Positions 47,007-58,908 of a stretch of DNA of 64,000 bases are shown here, piece by piece. Source of the stretch: Coriaria nepalensis (lineage: Eukaryota > Streptophyta > Magnoliopsida > Cucurbitales > Coriariaceae); contig CP114490.1 of the NCBI GenBank assembly GCA_027186245.1, forward strand, positions 1,751,001 through 1,815,000, given 5' to 3'. Position numbers and translations under genes: made by a program. Each line of letters opens with the position of its first letter. Position 1 is the first letter of the stretch. The notes below the pieces were generated by a model. It did not search any database. It had not been told where the DNA came from and was given only the letters and a program-made list of their open reading frames with translations.

Positions 47007-49605
47007 TTACCTTGAAGATGAGAGGTATTGTAAACCACGTGATATCTCTTCTTTAGATCGTTTGCTGGGGTTAGTGGACTGAGGAAATCTGGAAAAACAG
47101 AGCATTTGGCAAAATTATATGTGATCGTTCTTGATTTATTGTTGACAGTCAATAAGACCAAAATTCACTCAGAAAATTTATGGATAATTATAAAAATAAT
47201 TAGCAACAAGGAGTCAAGTTACCTTGGGGAATTCATGCGCTTTAGCACATGCAGATTTACCCCATCAGAGGAAGTACTACCCGGTTCATCTGCAGCCTGT
47301 AAAGCAACTTTTAGTAAATCGATGATCAGATGAAAGGACACATTAGATGATGATACCCAACTAATTTACCAAAATATTTTATGAATCTACTTCAGGAAAT
47401 GAAGCAGTAAAACAAATTGTTGAATCATCTACATGGGACGCACTTGGATAATGGGTAGAAAACTGGGGACTGACCACCAAGCTCTTACCTCTTAAACAGA
47501 AGCCTCGATAAGGCAGCTGTAGAAGACATGAAACCAGCTCACCTGGCTTTCAATGTTTTAGATTCCACATCTTGAAGCAATGCAATTTACTAGAAAGGAG
47601 AGATTTCTCTCTCGATGAGCAGTACCCCTCATCTGGAAATTTCTTTCCCACATACCCTTTATCCAAGCAGCCTATGTTTTCGAAACAGAAAAAAGAACGA
47701 AAAAATCAAATCAACTATCCATAGAATCATCAACAATTCCCACCTCAGAATTGCTTTCTTTAGTGTATCCATCTTCTCTCCTCAGATTATTTGTTCCGGG
47801 AGGGACAATGTCCCATAGAAATCCATTTTCAGTTCCAAGAGAAAGCTTATCAAAAACAGTATCAACAGCTGAATGAGGTCCAACATATGCTACATATTTA
47901 TCTGCAGCCATGAAAAAAAAAACCACTAAGATGATGACATCCTCTAGATCTACAATCAACGTAAACAAGATGTAACCAAGGAGTTATAATGCAACTATCA
48001 AGACGGGGTAGAAGTTTGAAAGGAAAAATTAGAGAATGGACTTACCAGCCAAATGGCGAAGTGCGTTCTCAGCAGCTTGTTGCTGGGCATCCTTTCTTGT
48101 TTTACCCATTCCAATACCAATCTTGTCACCCGTAAACAAAACCTAAGCGAACAAGTCAACAAGGTAAACTCGGTCCATGATCAATAATCGAAACTGAGAT
48201 ATAACAAAGTCGAGAGAACATGAAGAGAAAATTTTTACCATTTAACTACTTTCAAATTAAAGCTTGTCAAGAAAAGCAGAATCCCAAAAAACATCCACAA
48301 TTAAAAACCAATAGTAAAATCAATCCTCTAGCAATAAATTCATGATAACACAAGATTCGACCATTTCAGTCATTAAGGTGGATCTGGTTCATGTAAACAT
48401 GAAAATGAAATTTGTGCATGTCTAAGTATCTGAAGTGTCATGTGTATATGTGAGGGTGAGCGGATAAACTGACCTCAAAAGAGAACTGTAAATCCTTGCT
48501 GGTGCTCACAATAGACCTAAACTCAACCTGCATAATAAAGAAAGCTAAATAAATAAAATTGGAGCTTCATATAAGATAGGAAGGGTTGACCATCAGAAGT
48601 TAAAAATCAATAATGCATCTCTACCTTCGAGCTGCACCTTCGTCCAATTTCTTGGAGCGCGCCGATATAAAGAGAAGATGGAAGAATACTAACTTTTCCA
48701 ACTTCAGTTTGATATTCTCTGTTATTTGTAAATGACTGACTCTGAGATGCTGCAGCAACTCCTGTAGGAAACTAGAATCAGAAGATATGCAGGAAGAACT
48801 TCACACCTTGATAAGCCGGATGTAGTAACCCTGCTGTAGTACACAATGATGCCACATACCTGACTGCTGAGGGGCAAGTGGAACATTTTGCTTTTGCAAG
48901 TCATGTCCAAATCCTCCCTGCATATGAGTCAATCTTTTAACCAAAAAAAAGCAGTAGGAATGGGGACAGTTCAACATAGTAAGATTTCCCCGTGAATTTC
49001 AAGTCTTTGAACAAACCTCTTCACCCTTCACTTGAGTTGCAGTTTGACCTGGTGCAGTATGACTAAATGGATTCAGATAAACTCGCTGCTTGTCAGATAT
49101 TGAGGCATCAGGTTCTTGAACAGATCCTGAAATCCAATTGGTGTGCTTATTGATGTCATCATCGACCAGCCAACATCCCTGTGCCTGTACTGAGGAAGGT
49201 GCTATCTGTGCAGGTACTCTAGATAGAATAGGCAGTTCACCTAAGTTTTGGACATGTGGCTTCATAGAAAGGAGTCCTCTCTTCATATCATAATCACGAT
49301 CAGGATATAAGTCTCGTCTAACAGGAACTCCAAGCAAACCAGGTTCTAAGACACAATACAAATTGATAGAGTCAGCTTCCTCCCAACAACAAAAACATTG
49401 AGAGAGTCATATGTTGTAAAATATAAAATAACAAGAAATGAAGACCATACTACGAGAAGGCAAGAGAGATCTCGAGGATTTAATTCCAGTGGCAGCTGTG
49501 GCATTAGGAATATTTGGAGCAGGGGGCTGTGAAGTGTCTGATTTAAAATCATTGTTAGTTGTCGCGGGATTAGGAGCCATATCCATAACAAGCTTTTCAT
49601 CCTTT

Positions 49606-49637
<32 letters not shown>

Positions 49638-52170
49638 TATCAGAAATGATATTAAGGAAAATGCCAATCAATTACTTGAATTTCAATATTTGTCATGCAC
49701 TGAACCACATAACAGGGAAAACTTACAGCTTGATTTAACCTCTTTTCAACTTCAACACCATTCATTCCTTCAATGATAGGAGCACCACCAATAGCATTAG
49801 GTACAAAACCAGCATCCTGATCATCAAAATAATAATAAGTGAGAGAACATAACACTCATCCTAAAATACTCCAAATAATTAGGGATTTATGTATTTGCTA
49901 CACAAATACCTCTGAAATCAAGTAGTTGCTCACATCAGGTGCAAGAGGTAAATTTACAACATCATCTTCGTACGAGACTTCAGAAATTCTTCGTAACAAA
50001 TTCTCATCAAATTCTCTGAACAAAAATGACATTATGAAGGCATATTTCAACAATAGGACATTTGTTCAAAAAACACAGTAAAATCTTTGTTACATAACAT
50101 AATAGGATCTTACTTGAAAAAATAACCTCTGACGTTGCAAGCAACATTTCTGGCAACACAAAGGACGGGAACAGCATTTGCTGTCTGGTAGAGAGAGGCA
50201 ATAGGGAGGAAGGGAGCACACAAATTAACATCACTGTTAAGAGAGTGGACAGAATAACTTCTATCAATTGATAAACAAGCGATAATGATCTTATACCTCT
50301 GCTTGGGGAGCATAGTAAGGAGTGAATGGTGGAACTACATGGACCCGGGGTTGATCTTTATCCTCCCAAACCTTTGAGCGGTCGTCAATTACCATAGCCA
50401 TCTTTGGGTGGCATATCCCATCATGGAAGACGTTTAACAAGGATTTCCTAGAGCCTGCTAAGTTAAAAATCAAAATAATCACGCCAATTGTCAATTAAGT
50501 ATGTTAAAACTACGGCTATCATATACGGAAAAGAAATTCTTCATTCCAATTTCATAAGTTTGACCATGCAATCTATTTATTAAATGTCAATAGCAACTTC
50601 GACTGTCACAGGATTTTTCTTAACTCTGGCAGGCATAAACGAATACATCACTACCAGCACAAATGATTGACAAATTTTAATATTTTAAAATCATTGCCTG
50701 ATTTGACGCAAACAACACGGTCAAGGAGTTGCTTTGAGCTTATAAGGTGTGCCTCTGGATCAAGAAGCCTCCACATTTCAAGAGCATAATCTCTTTCAGC
50801 CATGGTGCAGACATAAACTTCAAACCGTTTTCGTCCTTTTGCAGTCAGATAACTTCTTAAATCCTCCCATGCAGGTCGTAACCTCACAAGCACACTAGTA
50901 TCACGAATCTGCATCAGGAAAGCAATCCACAATACAAAGAAAATGCGTAAACTAGTAAAATTTAAGAAACAGTTACATAAGCACACAAATGTGCTGTATA
51001 TTTGCTACCTATTCACAACTACCTTTTTTTTCAAGGTGAGACTGAAATATTTCTTTCCTCACTAGAAATTCTACATTTAAAACAATCTTACCGACTTGCT
51101 TCCTCTTTATACAAATATGAATTTTCACTTCTGTAACATCATTCCATCGTCATTCACAGGATTATAAAATTTTCTAAAAGTGAAAAAGGAGAGAGATATG
51201 GAGTCAAGTATATATCATTCAGATTATCAAACCACCTCAGGATTGATGCGAGTGAGGACAATATTCTTCTCCGACAGTCTAATTACAGGCCGAACAACCT
51301 TCTCTGACTTATCCGATAGTGGACGAACCTCCTCCAGCTGGACCTTGTATATTTTACCACAATCCATGACAGTATCGTTCTCCAAATATTGCTTCAACAG
51401 CATCCGATCATCCATGTACCGCCTTAATTCAGCAGTCATCCCAGCTACACGTAGTTGATCAGTCTCCCTGGCAATCCATTCTCTTAGAGCTTCAATTCGA
51501 TCCTCAAATGACTTCATTGTGTTCGCTACTATAAGAGTCTCGTCCAGATCAAATACAATTGCAAGGCATCGTAGATTAAGCATTCCCAAACATGCTACGT
51601 ATAAACCACAGGGAACTGCGTAGCACCAAAAGCATGGAAACTTCTTCTGCTTACTTGGCATCGCCACCAAGTGAATTTCTTCATCTCCAACTAGCACCAC
51701 TGCCGTCTGTACATTCAACTAAAAACCATTAGATCTTAAGATTTATACCTGTCCATAGTGTACAAAATCATCTAAAGTAAAGGTTTCAACACACGTAATC
51801 CAGAACTGACAATCAATCTCTCCACTGTACCTACATTTTCTCAGAAATCAAACTGAAAATTCCAAAAAAAAAAAGGAAGAAAACGAGTAATCATTTGGAC
51901 CTTGGATTCGTGGAAACACGAAGCATGGAGAATAATCAAGCGTGTCTGCTCTACAGGTGAAGACGATTCGAGCTTGCACCGAACTGAAAATGAAGAAATC
52001 GTCTGAAGAATTGCAAGAGGAGGGCATCGTTCACTCAGTGGCGATAAGTGGTGGATTCTTATCTCGCTATTTGGGAACTGGAAATTCTGGTCGGCGACCG
52101 GAATAGTATCCAGTTCCCCCAAACAGGCATCGCCGTGATAGACCACAGATTTCAACCCTAAACGGCTCAT
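47007..52170 (-). CDS. CPL2: RNA polymerase II CTD phosphatase-like 2 (CPL2)
   Basis: Nuclear phosphatase of the FCP1/SCP type acting on Ser5-P of the Pol II CTD. Sixteen exons: 52170-51901, 51706-51236, 50908-50698, 50454-50297, 50184-50114, 50015-49910, 49816-49727, 49601-49454, 49345-49017, 48917-48860, 48761-48625, 48527-48474, 48142-48046, 47901-47744, 47296-47223 and 47088-47007; 837 residues. The catalytic DLDET motif is at Asp143/Asp145; [18 protein letters not shown] and MAMVIDDR...VHVVPPF complete the FCPH domain. One double-stranded-RNA-binding domain lies at about 667-735 ([13 protein letters not shown]...[20 protein letters not shown]). One dsRBD plus the start [14 protein letters not shown] fits CPL2 rather than CPL1 (two dsRBDs). 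Intron 3 has a GC donor. The Arabidopsis neighbour pair At5g01260/01270 is the same, from memory. Confidence 0.94.
49612..49640. repeat. (AT)n microsatellite in a CPL2 intron
   Basis: A run of A followed by about ten TA units sits just upstream (transcript sense) of the exon ending at 49601, in the polypyrimidine part of intron 7. Confidence 0.75.
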
Positions 52171-52958
52171 TCAGATCAATTCCAGACGCCGTCGCGAGGA
52201 AATGTGCCGAGAAATGACGAAAACGTAAATGTCTGAAAGATTGAGGACTTGTATGAACTGAGCAATTTCCTCGTATTATCCCTCTTATTCTTCCTTCTTT
52301 TTTCTTACACTACCCTCTCTAGTCTCTGCCTCAAAATTTTCAATCTGAGGTAGAGGGTTGAGGTATTTATAGGCCCAACGGATCGGTTACCTATGAAAAC
52401 ATTTTCTATCCAATTTTAAATTACGAAAATAACTACTTGGTGGGACCCGCCGAACCGGAGACACCAGTGCTGTTGAGCCGGTGAATCTGCGTTGATCTTT
52501 GTTTTACACGTGGCACCTATATAAAAGGCCATCGATTTAGTGCCTGTCTCTAAGCCGTTGGATCAGAAGTTATAAATTAGTGTAGGACATGGGATTAATT
52601 TAGCCAAACATATTCTGAGTCTGTAACACGAAAAATGTCAATTCCATAAATTGTAGTGAATAATTTAGGTTGTGATGGATACTAATTTTAGAATTTTGTA
52701 TTTTAAAAAGTGATTTTTATAATGATTATAAAAATTAGTGTTAGTGAGAAAAAAATGGTTTTTAAATATAAAATCTTGTTTGGTTTATTTTAGTTGAAAA
52801 TTGAATTCTAAATTATATTTGGGTTTGATTCTATACATAAGTTTTAATTGTATTTTATTAGTTTAATGAAACGGTATATTTTAGATATGAGATTTTTCTT
52901 CGAACTATCACTTTTTGTTAACAGTAATTATTGACATAAAAGACTTCATTTATAAAAT

Positions 52959-53614
52959 GCTTACAATGTTTATAACGATCTGTGTAATACAAGATTAATG
53001 ACATCTTATTATATTGGAATACAATACTTATATGAGATGTCCTTCGACCCTTCAATTATAGACTGATATGTGAGACGTCGGTCTATGTATCACAAGACAT
53101 CGAGATCTTCAATCCTTCGACTCTTTAACCACATACCAACATGTGAGATGTCGATCTATGCATCTTAAGACTTCGAGACTTTCGACTTCAAACCGACATA
53201 TGAGACATTAGTATGTGCATCTCATGGCCTCGAAGCCTTCGATTCTTCAACCACAAATTGACATGTGAGACGTCGATCTGTACCTCTCGGGGCCTAGAGA
53301 CTTTCGACCCTTCGACCACACACCGATACATGAGATGTCAGTTTGTACATCTTAGGGCGTCGAGGCTTTCAACCCTTCAACCACACACCGACATGTGAGA
53401 TATCGGTCTGTACATCTCAGGACGTTGAGCCTTTCAAATTTAAAATCACATTTTCGTTTGGTTGTTCACATGAGTTTCATTTATTCTCATTACCTCTATC
53501 TCTAGAGTCTCTCATTATGATTTTCCCATGGTGAAGAGTTTGGGTTTCTCCATTCTCCATTGATATCATTTCATCTGACGCTTACAATATTTATAACGAT
53601 TTGTGGAATACAAG
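52959..53614. repeat. Pair of 35-bp direct repeats flanking the minisatellite
   Basis: GCTTACAATGTTTATAACGA... at 52959-52993 and its copy at 53580-53614 match at 32 of 35 positions, spaced 621 bp apart in the same orientation, one on each side of the tandem array. They could be remnants of the ends of a larger repeated unit or element. Confidence 0.7.
53041..53437. repeat. Degenerate minisatellite, period about 65 bp, about six units
   Basis: The core ACATGTGAGA(T/C)GTCGGTCTGT recurs at 53068, 53141, 53198, 53263, 53328 and 53393 (spacings 73, 57, 65, 65, 65). Each unit also has ACATCTCAGG...TCGAG and TTTCGACCCTTC(A/G)ACCACA. TGAGATGT and ACATCTCA in each unit are complementary, so each unit can form an 8-bp-stem hairpin. 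Units differ at several positions, so the array is not recent. Confidence 0.85.
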
Positions 53615-54859
53615 CATGTTAATTATAATCCATGACAGAATGAGTCTAATTTTGAAGTACTTAACTCATGATAACAGATCTAGTTCGTTCGAATAAAAAT
53701 GGGTATTGGAAATCTGGGAATGAGAGAGATGTTGTGATAATGGGTATTGGGGGAAAAAAAAGGCAATTAATGGAATCGAAACTAACCAACAAGAAAGAAG
53801 TAGTCGTACTTTAGAGAGGGAAAGGTGCATTTAATTCGCCAATAAACAAATATGGCAAGAAAATGAGAGAATTTCTATAATATGATAATAAGCATAATTG
53901 TAAAATTATTTTTAATAATTTTTATATTTCTCATCTATCACCGATTTATAAGTAAAAATGAAAACCCTTTTTCTAATTTTTTTGACACAATAAGTGAAAC
54001 CAAATAGTATTGTCGAATAAAATTTATTGTAAGTTACTGTTTGTTAAAAGAACCAGCATGGTATTTTAATTTATGTTTATGGTACATGCTTTTACCACGA
54101 TTTTTGTCCTTTTTGTGCTGTGTGACTTAGAATGATTTTATGCGTGAGAATCTATTCCTTTTTTTCTTTTTTTCTTTTTTTTTTTTTTTTAGGAAAAATA
54201 AATCTTAATTAAATTTATATTTGTCTAATAAGTTTAATCTACTCATGATAATTTATATTAAATATCTATAAAATTAATATATATAAATAAAATAAATAGT
54301 CACTTAATCAAATCAAACATCAAATTTCTCCACTGAAATTCATTCATTGAGCTTCTCGATTCTGGTTCTTTCCATGGAAGGAAAGAGCCATATGGGCCTA
54401 ACTCTGGTGAGGGCCGTCTTCAATCTGGCCTAGCGGAGATTCGGATCGTCCCATTGTGCTAAGCCCAAAATCACTAATATCCCACAAAAAATTATTGGGC
54501 CTTGGAACAACATACCACGTAATTATATCCACCGGTTGCATAGTTGCACCATTTGACACACATTTATGATTAAATTGGTGGTGGGCCCCGCGGATAATAA
54601 GATGGCGGGAGCCCAGTATCACCAACGCTCAATCCCATTCTATAACAACAGGTGTCGTCGTCGATTCGCTAATTTAGAGCAATATATACCCGATTGCCCA
54701 ATCGAGGATCAAAACGTGCAACGTAAGAGTGGAACCGGTTTGCAAGTGATCTCAATCTTTTCCAATTCTTTTCAAAAGACTCGACACGCAACTGATTCGG
54801 TTCCGCTTAACCTTCTGCAGAGCAATCAGCTGGAGTCGGACCGTCGGAGGGAAAAGACC

Positions 54860-56012
54860 ATGTCGTCGTTCACCGGCCCGTTCGATGACGACGGGTATAC
54901 TGGTTATGATCCCCGCCTGGCGTCTAGACGTTTTCATTCGGTTTCCAACTTCGACGCCGATACTATGAAGGACTCGGCCGGCAACTTCTCTCCCGTCGTC
55001 CGCAACCAGTCGTATGGTCACGTCGAGGACTTCCTCTCTTCTCATACTGTTTCGCGGAGTCTATCTCCACCGTCGAGCTACTCTGCCGGTGGTGGATTCT
55101 CCACTTTCTCGCGGGAGCACAGCGGGAAGGGATTTGATGGAAGCTTTGGCGCTTCGGACACCCCGATCTTGCCACCTCCAGATGAGATGGAGCGAGAAGA
55201 TGGATTCGCTTTGAGAGAGTGGCGAAGGTGATTTCTCCATAATCGTTCTCTGCTATATAGTTAAATTGTTCACTTACTGGAGGTGTACAGATACTGTGTA
55301 GTACTTTTTGGCGATATGCTGATTAGGATTTCGAGGGGAAAAAAAAAAGGTAAATAGAGAAGCAATCTGAACCATGATTGTGTATGAATGAACAGACTGA
55401 ATGCGATTCGACTGGAAGAGAAGGAGAAGAAGGAGAAGGAGATGTTTCAACAGATAATAGAAGAGGCGGAGGAGTACAAAATTGATTTCTATAGGAGACG
55501 CAAGGTTACTATCGAGAACAACAGAGCATCCAATAGGGAAAAGGAGAAGGTGAGTGGAGTTAGAAGCATAGCCATTGAATTAATCACTGTGTCAGCTCTG
55601 TCGTTTCTAGCGTTGTTTTAAGCTCTATCGTTTCTCACTGTGTCAGCTGTTTCTTGCAAATCGGGAGAAATTTCATGCTGAAGCTGAGAAGAATTATTGG
55701 AAAGCCAGTGCAGAACTTATACCCAATGAAGTACCAGCTATAGAGAAAAGGGGAAAGAAAGACAGGGAGAAGAAACCTTCCGTTGTTGTTATTCAGGGAC
55801 CGAAGCCTGGTAAGCCTACTGACCTTTCCAGAATGCGTCAGGTACTTCTGAAGCTCAGACACAATACCCCTCCTCACATGAAGCCCCGTCCAGCACCCAC
55901 ACCCGCACCCTCACCGGAAACTAAAAAAGATGCCAACACTGGCTATACTGCTTCTACCAGTGCTGCTGCTAATATTGGAAAGATGCCAACGCCAACTTCA
56001 GCTCTTGCTTGA
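54860..56012 (+). CDS. CLC: Clathrin light chain
   Basis: Regulatory subunit of clathrin triskelia in endocytosis and TGN traffic. Three exons: 54860-55227, 55396-55549 and 55647-56012; 295 residues. N-terminal 90 residues are disordered, Ser/Gly/Phe-rich, with GYDP and an acidic patch. The conserved block [21 protein letters not shown] follows, then a long charged coiled coil ([28 protein letters not shown]...FYRRRK). C-terminal [35 protein letters not shown] sequence and a Pro/Ala-rich tail complete it. The start [12 protein letters not shown] suits the family, but the frame stays open upstream to 54566, with ATGs at 54566 and 54602. From memory, CLC2 (At2g40060) neighbours the next gene's homologue in Arabidopsis. 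Confidence 0.95.
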
Positions 56013-56556
56013 TTGTTGGAAATTGAAGTTGGTTTTTTCGTTTCTGCGTTACTTATGGGAAAGGAGTTAACCTGGTTACAGATAGTATGAATCAATGGTA
56101 AGCGAACATAACAATTAAGGCTATTAAGCAGTATTTCATGTACAAAAGGGAATGTGCATATATGTAGTGGAATGAATATGCATTTATACTTCTGTCCTTG
56201 GCCTTATTTCTCGCCAAGTTACCATCTCTTGCTTCAGCAATATGAAGTTCTTGATGAACAAAAATGAAGCTTTAGCAAGTACCTACTACAAGAGAACAGA
56301 GGGCAAATTTTATAGCACAAGATGCAAATATTGAAACTGAAAGAGTTCTTCAGTTTCTAGTTATCATAGTCTAAAATAATACATCACTACACGTATCTGG
56401 GAACTGTCCTCATGAAATAGAACCATTCACCAAATATTTCCTAATTCTTAACGCAAGGTAACAAAAACTGTTGAATACATAGATGCACCTCCGGACATTC
56501 TATTATTTAGGGAACGATTGCATTATATATTAATTAGCGGCAGAGACGTGCTGTCT
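56013..56556. other. Short convergent intergenic region
   Basis: 3' UTR sequences of clathrin light chain (+) and the Ser/Pro-rich gene (-). No other feature recognised. Confidence 0.6.
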
Positions 56557-58908
56557 TCAATGGCGAAGATCATATTCATCAATGGAGGTATTGCTGAAGC
56601 TAGGGTCAGAGCTGGTATTGCTGCTTGTGGCTAACGGGGAGTCTGATACACTAACGGTTCCACTCCTTGTGGGCCCGGGATTAACACTGTATGTGGAGGC
56701 AGGTGGAATGTTCGTCAAAGCTGGGCGTAACGTACCTGGCATTCTTCCACTTATATCCTGGGGAAGAACGTTTATGATAAGAAGATTAGCTTCAACTGCA
56801 ACAAAATACTATTTGTGTTACAGTAAGTAGGAAATCCCATGTTACGGTTGAAATGAAAGTGGTTAAAAGAGATGCCATACCATATGCCTCAAAGCCATAT
56901 CCAAGGATGACTTGGAAATGGTCCTTCCAAAGCCTGAGTTGTCGGCATGTGAAGACTTGCCCGCAGAATTACTGTGGTTAGAGCAATGGTCTTCTTGCTT
57001 TGGCGGTGCAAGTTTCCTCATGTTAACTACTCTTTCAACCATCTGCGTTCCCATAAGCACAGGGTTCACTTCATCATTCTCATCACAGCGTGGTTTGTGT
57101 TTTTCTGTAATTGAATTCCCGCTGCTATTAATGCTCCCTTTTAAAGTCGGTTGTCGTGCTGGAGAACATGATGGTTTACGGACCTTTCCATTAGACCCAA
57201 CCGCAGTAGATAATTTAGCACCAGATACTCTAGGTCTCCCCCTAGAGGCTGAAGTTGGCCGTTGTGGCTCTGAACTTCTAAGATTTGGAGCTGCATCAGA
57301 AGAAAAACCAGGCATCTCAGAGCGTTTTGAAGGCAGAGATTTTACTGATGGCCAATTTCCCTGTGATGGCAGTGGATTACTCGAACCTCTGGAATGTGAT
57401 TTTGATATGGACGAAGATCTTCCACACGGACCAGATGTGATTACGGGGTGATTTGTTGGTGTGGCTGATCTTGGTTTTGATTTTGAAGCCGTGAGGGAAG
57501 GCCTAGCAGTTGGTGTCATAGACCGGGGAGCAGCTCTAGTGGGAGTTGAAGATCTCACTGGAGGTACCACTATTTTGGAATGCAAGATGGCCCAAGAAGA
57601 TGGTGTAATGGGCCTTGAAGGCTTGCCTGTTTTTGATAATGCAGGTCGTCCAGTTGGTGTGGCTGATCTTGGAGCAGTAACTGTTGCCCCCCCAGATAAT
57701 GAGGGCCTTCTATTGCCAGCACTAGATGAACTCAGTGATCCAGATTGCAGAGTTCGATGCTTTAATGCATCACTGCTTCTTGAGACGGGTTCTGCCTGGA
57801 TGTTTTGTAGCTGCATCCCCAATATATAAAGGCAAGCAATTGATATTTTAAAAAGAAAGTAATGTTAGTTTTAATATCTCAGAAGACTTGGGAGGCTAAG
57901 GACCTCAGATGCATAATAACAGGGACATATCAAAAAGCTTAATAAAAAAGTTTGATGAAATCCGATTTTCCCAACCGAAAGAAGACTAACTTCTCAATTG
58001 AGTAATGGTATGAATGGGCTCTGGGCATACGGTCAAGCTTACCGAAAGCATGGAGAATTCAAATTGCTTGCCATAAAAATATGAAGAATTCAATTTAAAT
58101 GAAGCTCTTACCCTAGGTTGCAGAGCAATGGGACAAGAATCCAGCATATGATTCTTACAAGTTGCATTCTTTTGAGAGTCCATCTCCAATGAAGAAAAGA
58201 GTGGGGTAACTGGAGGTGTAAGAAGCCTGGGAAACAAATGACAATAGTACCACAAACTCATAAAACTTTCGAGATGGCAACAAGTTTACAAATATGAAAT
58301 GCAGCTCCTAGTGCCTTTTATTTTCTGGTACTGTACTTTTGTCCATGTCTGGTCTCTAAATGGTAAAGTAATTATTCTTTGGCAGAGCAATTACTTCTCC
58401 ATACAAGTTGAATAAAATTGTGTAAATTTGAAATTATGCCTTTCTGAAAAACCAAGTCTTGTAAGAGCCATCAGTAAGATAAAAATATATAAAATAAAAA
58501 AATCACCGACAGATTTCCATATTGTCCTTGAGAGAAATGAAAAAGGAAAGCGTTTGATAAGCACATGTTCTTCAGAAAAACATAATCATCGCTTACCAAT
58601 CATAATCAGATTTTTCGTTTTCCGTATTCAAGAAATCATCGCCACGGAACTTGCGCGTAGGCATAGAGGAGACAGTCTTAGAATTGGGCGAACTTCCTTG
58701 ATTATCAATTTCTGCATGATGAAACCAGCACAAATTAGCCTTGAATTTGTTTAAAAAAAGTGGTAAACAACATCTGACAAGTACCTGAGTAAGAACCAAG
58801 CTCCTTAGGTTCTGCGTGAAGGACGAAATTATCGCCATCTTTCTCATTCTCACACCCACGCATATCGAAGAACAGTGCAAGATCTTCGTCTTTCTCTTTC
58901 GTCAACAT
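56557..58908 (-). CDS. Basic Ser/Pro-rich protein of the BPP ('DWLLTPP') plant family
   Basis: Five exons: 58908-58785, 58711-58597, 58226-58112, 57810-56881 and 56757-56557; 494 residues. The N-terminus is acidic (MLTKEKDEDLALFFDMR), followed by the hallmark DYDWLLTPPVTPLFSSLE split across the exon 2/3 junction. A long basic, disordered region has at least four SxTPT repeats (RSATPTGRP, RSSTPTRAA, RSMTPTARP, RSATPTNHP). Conserved C-terminal parts are GTQMVERVVNMRKLAPP, SLDMALRHMDI and the Ser/Thr-rich end. Homologues in Arabidopsis (At2g40070, At3g09000 group, from memory) include basic proline-rich proteins that bind microtubules; that role is inference here. Strong codon bias makes an open antisense frame of 179 and 122 codons, which is a shadow. 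Confidence 0.85.

Larger units (their letters stand above)
52171..54859. other. Divergent intergenic region between CPL2 and clathrin light chain
   Basis: Promoters of both genes. GGCCCA/TGGGCC motifs lie near 52372-52377, 54463-54468 and 54496-54501. The middle carries the minisatellite (53041-53437) inside a pair of 35-bp direct repeats. AT-rich elsewhere, with a long T run near 54167-54191. The frames at 53213-53534 are just the minisatellite read as protein. Confidence 0.6.

Noticed and set aside
49438..49776. 112-codon + frame across CPL2 exons 7-8
   Set aside because: Antisense to verified CPL2 exons and interrupted by an intronic poly-Lys run from the A/AT tract.
53213..53534. Two + strand frames with repeated peptides (CTSRGLETFDPSTTH...)
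   Set aside because: They are translations of the 65-bp minisatellite, not a repeat protein gene.
56912..57829. Long + strand frames (179 and 122 codons) opposite the BPP-like gene
   Set aside because: They are antisense shadows of the Ser/Pro-rich exon 56881-57810, whose composition keeps the opposite strand free of stops; no family match.
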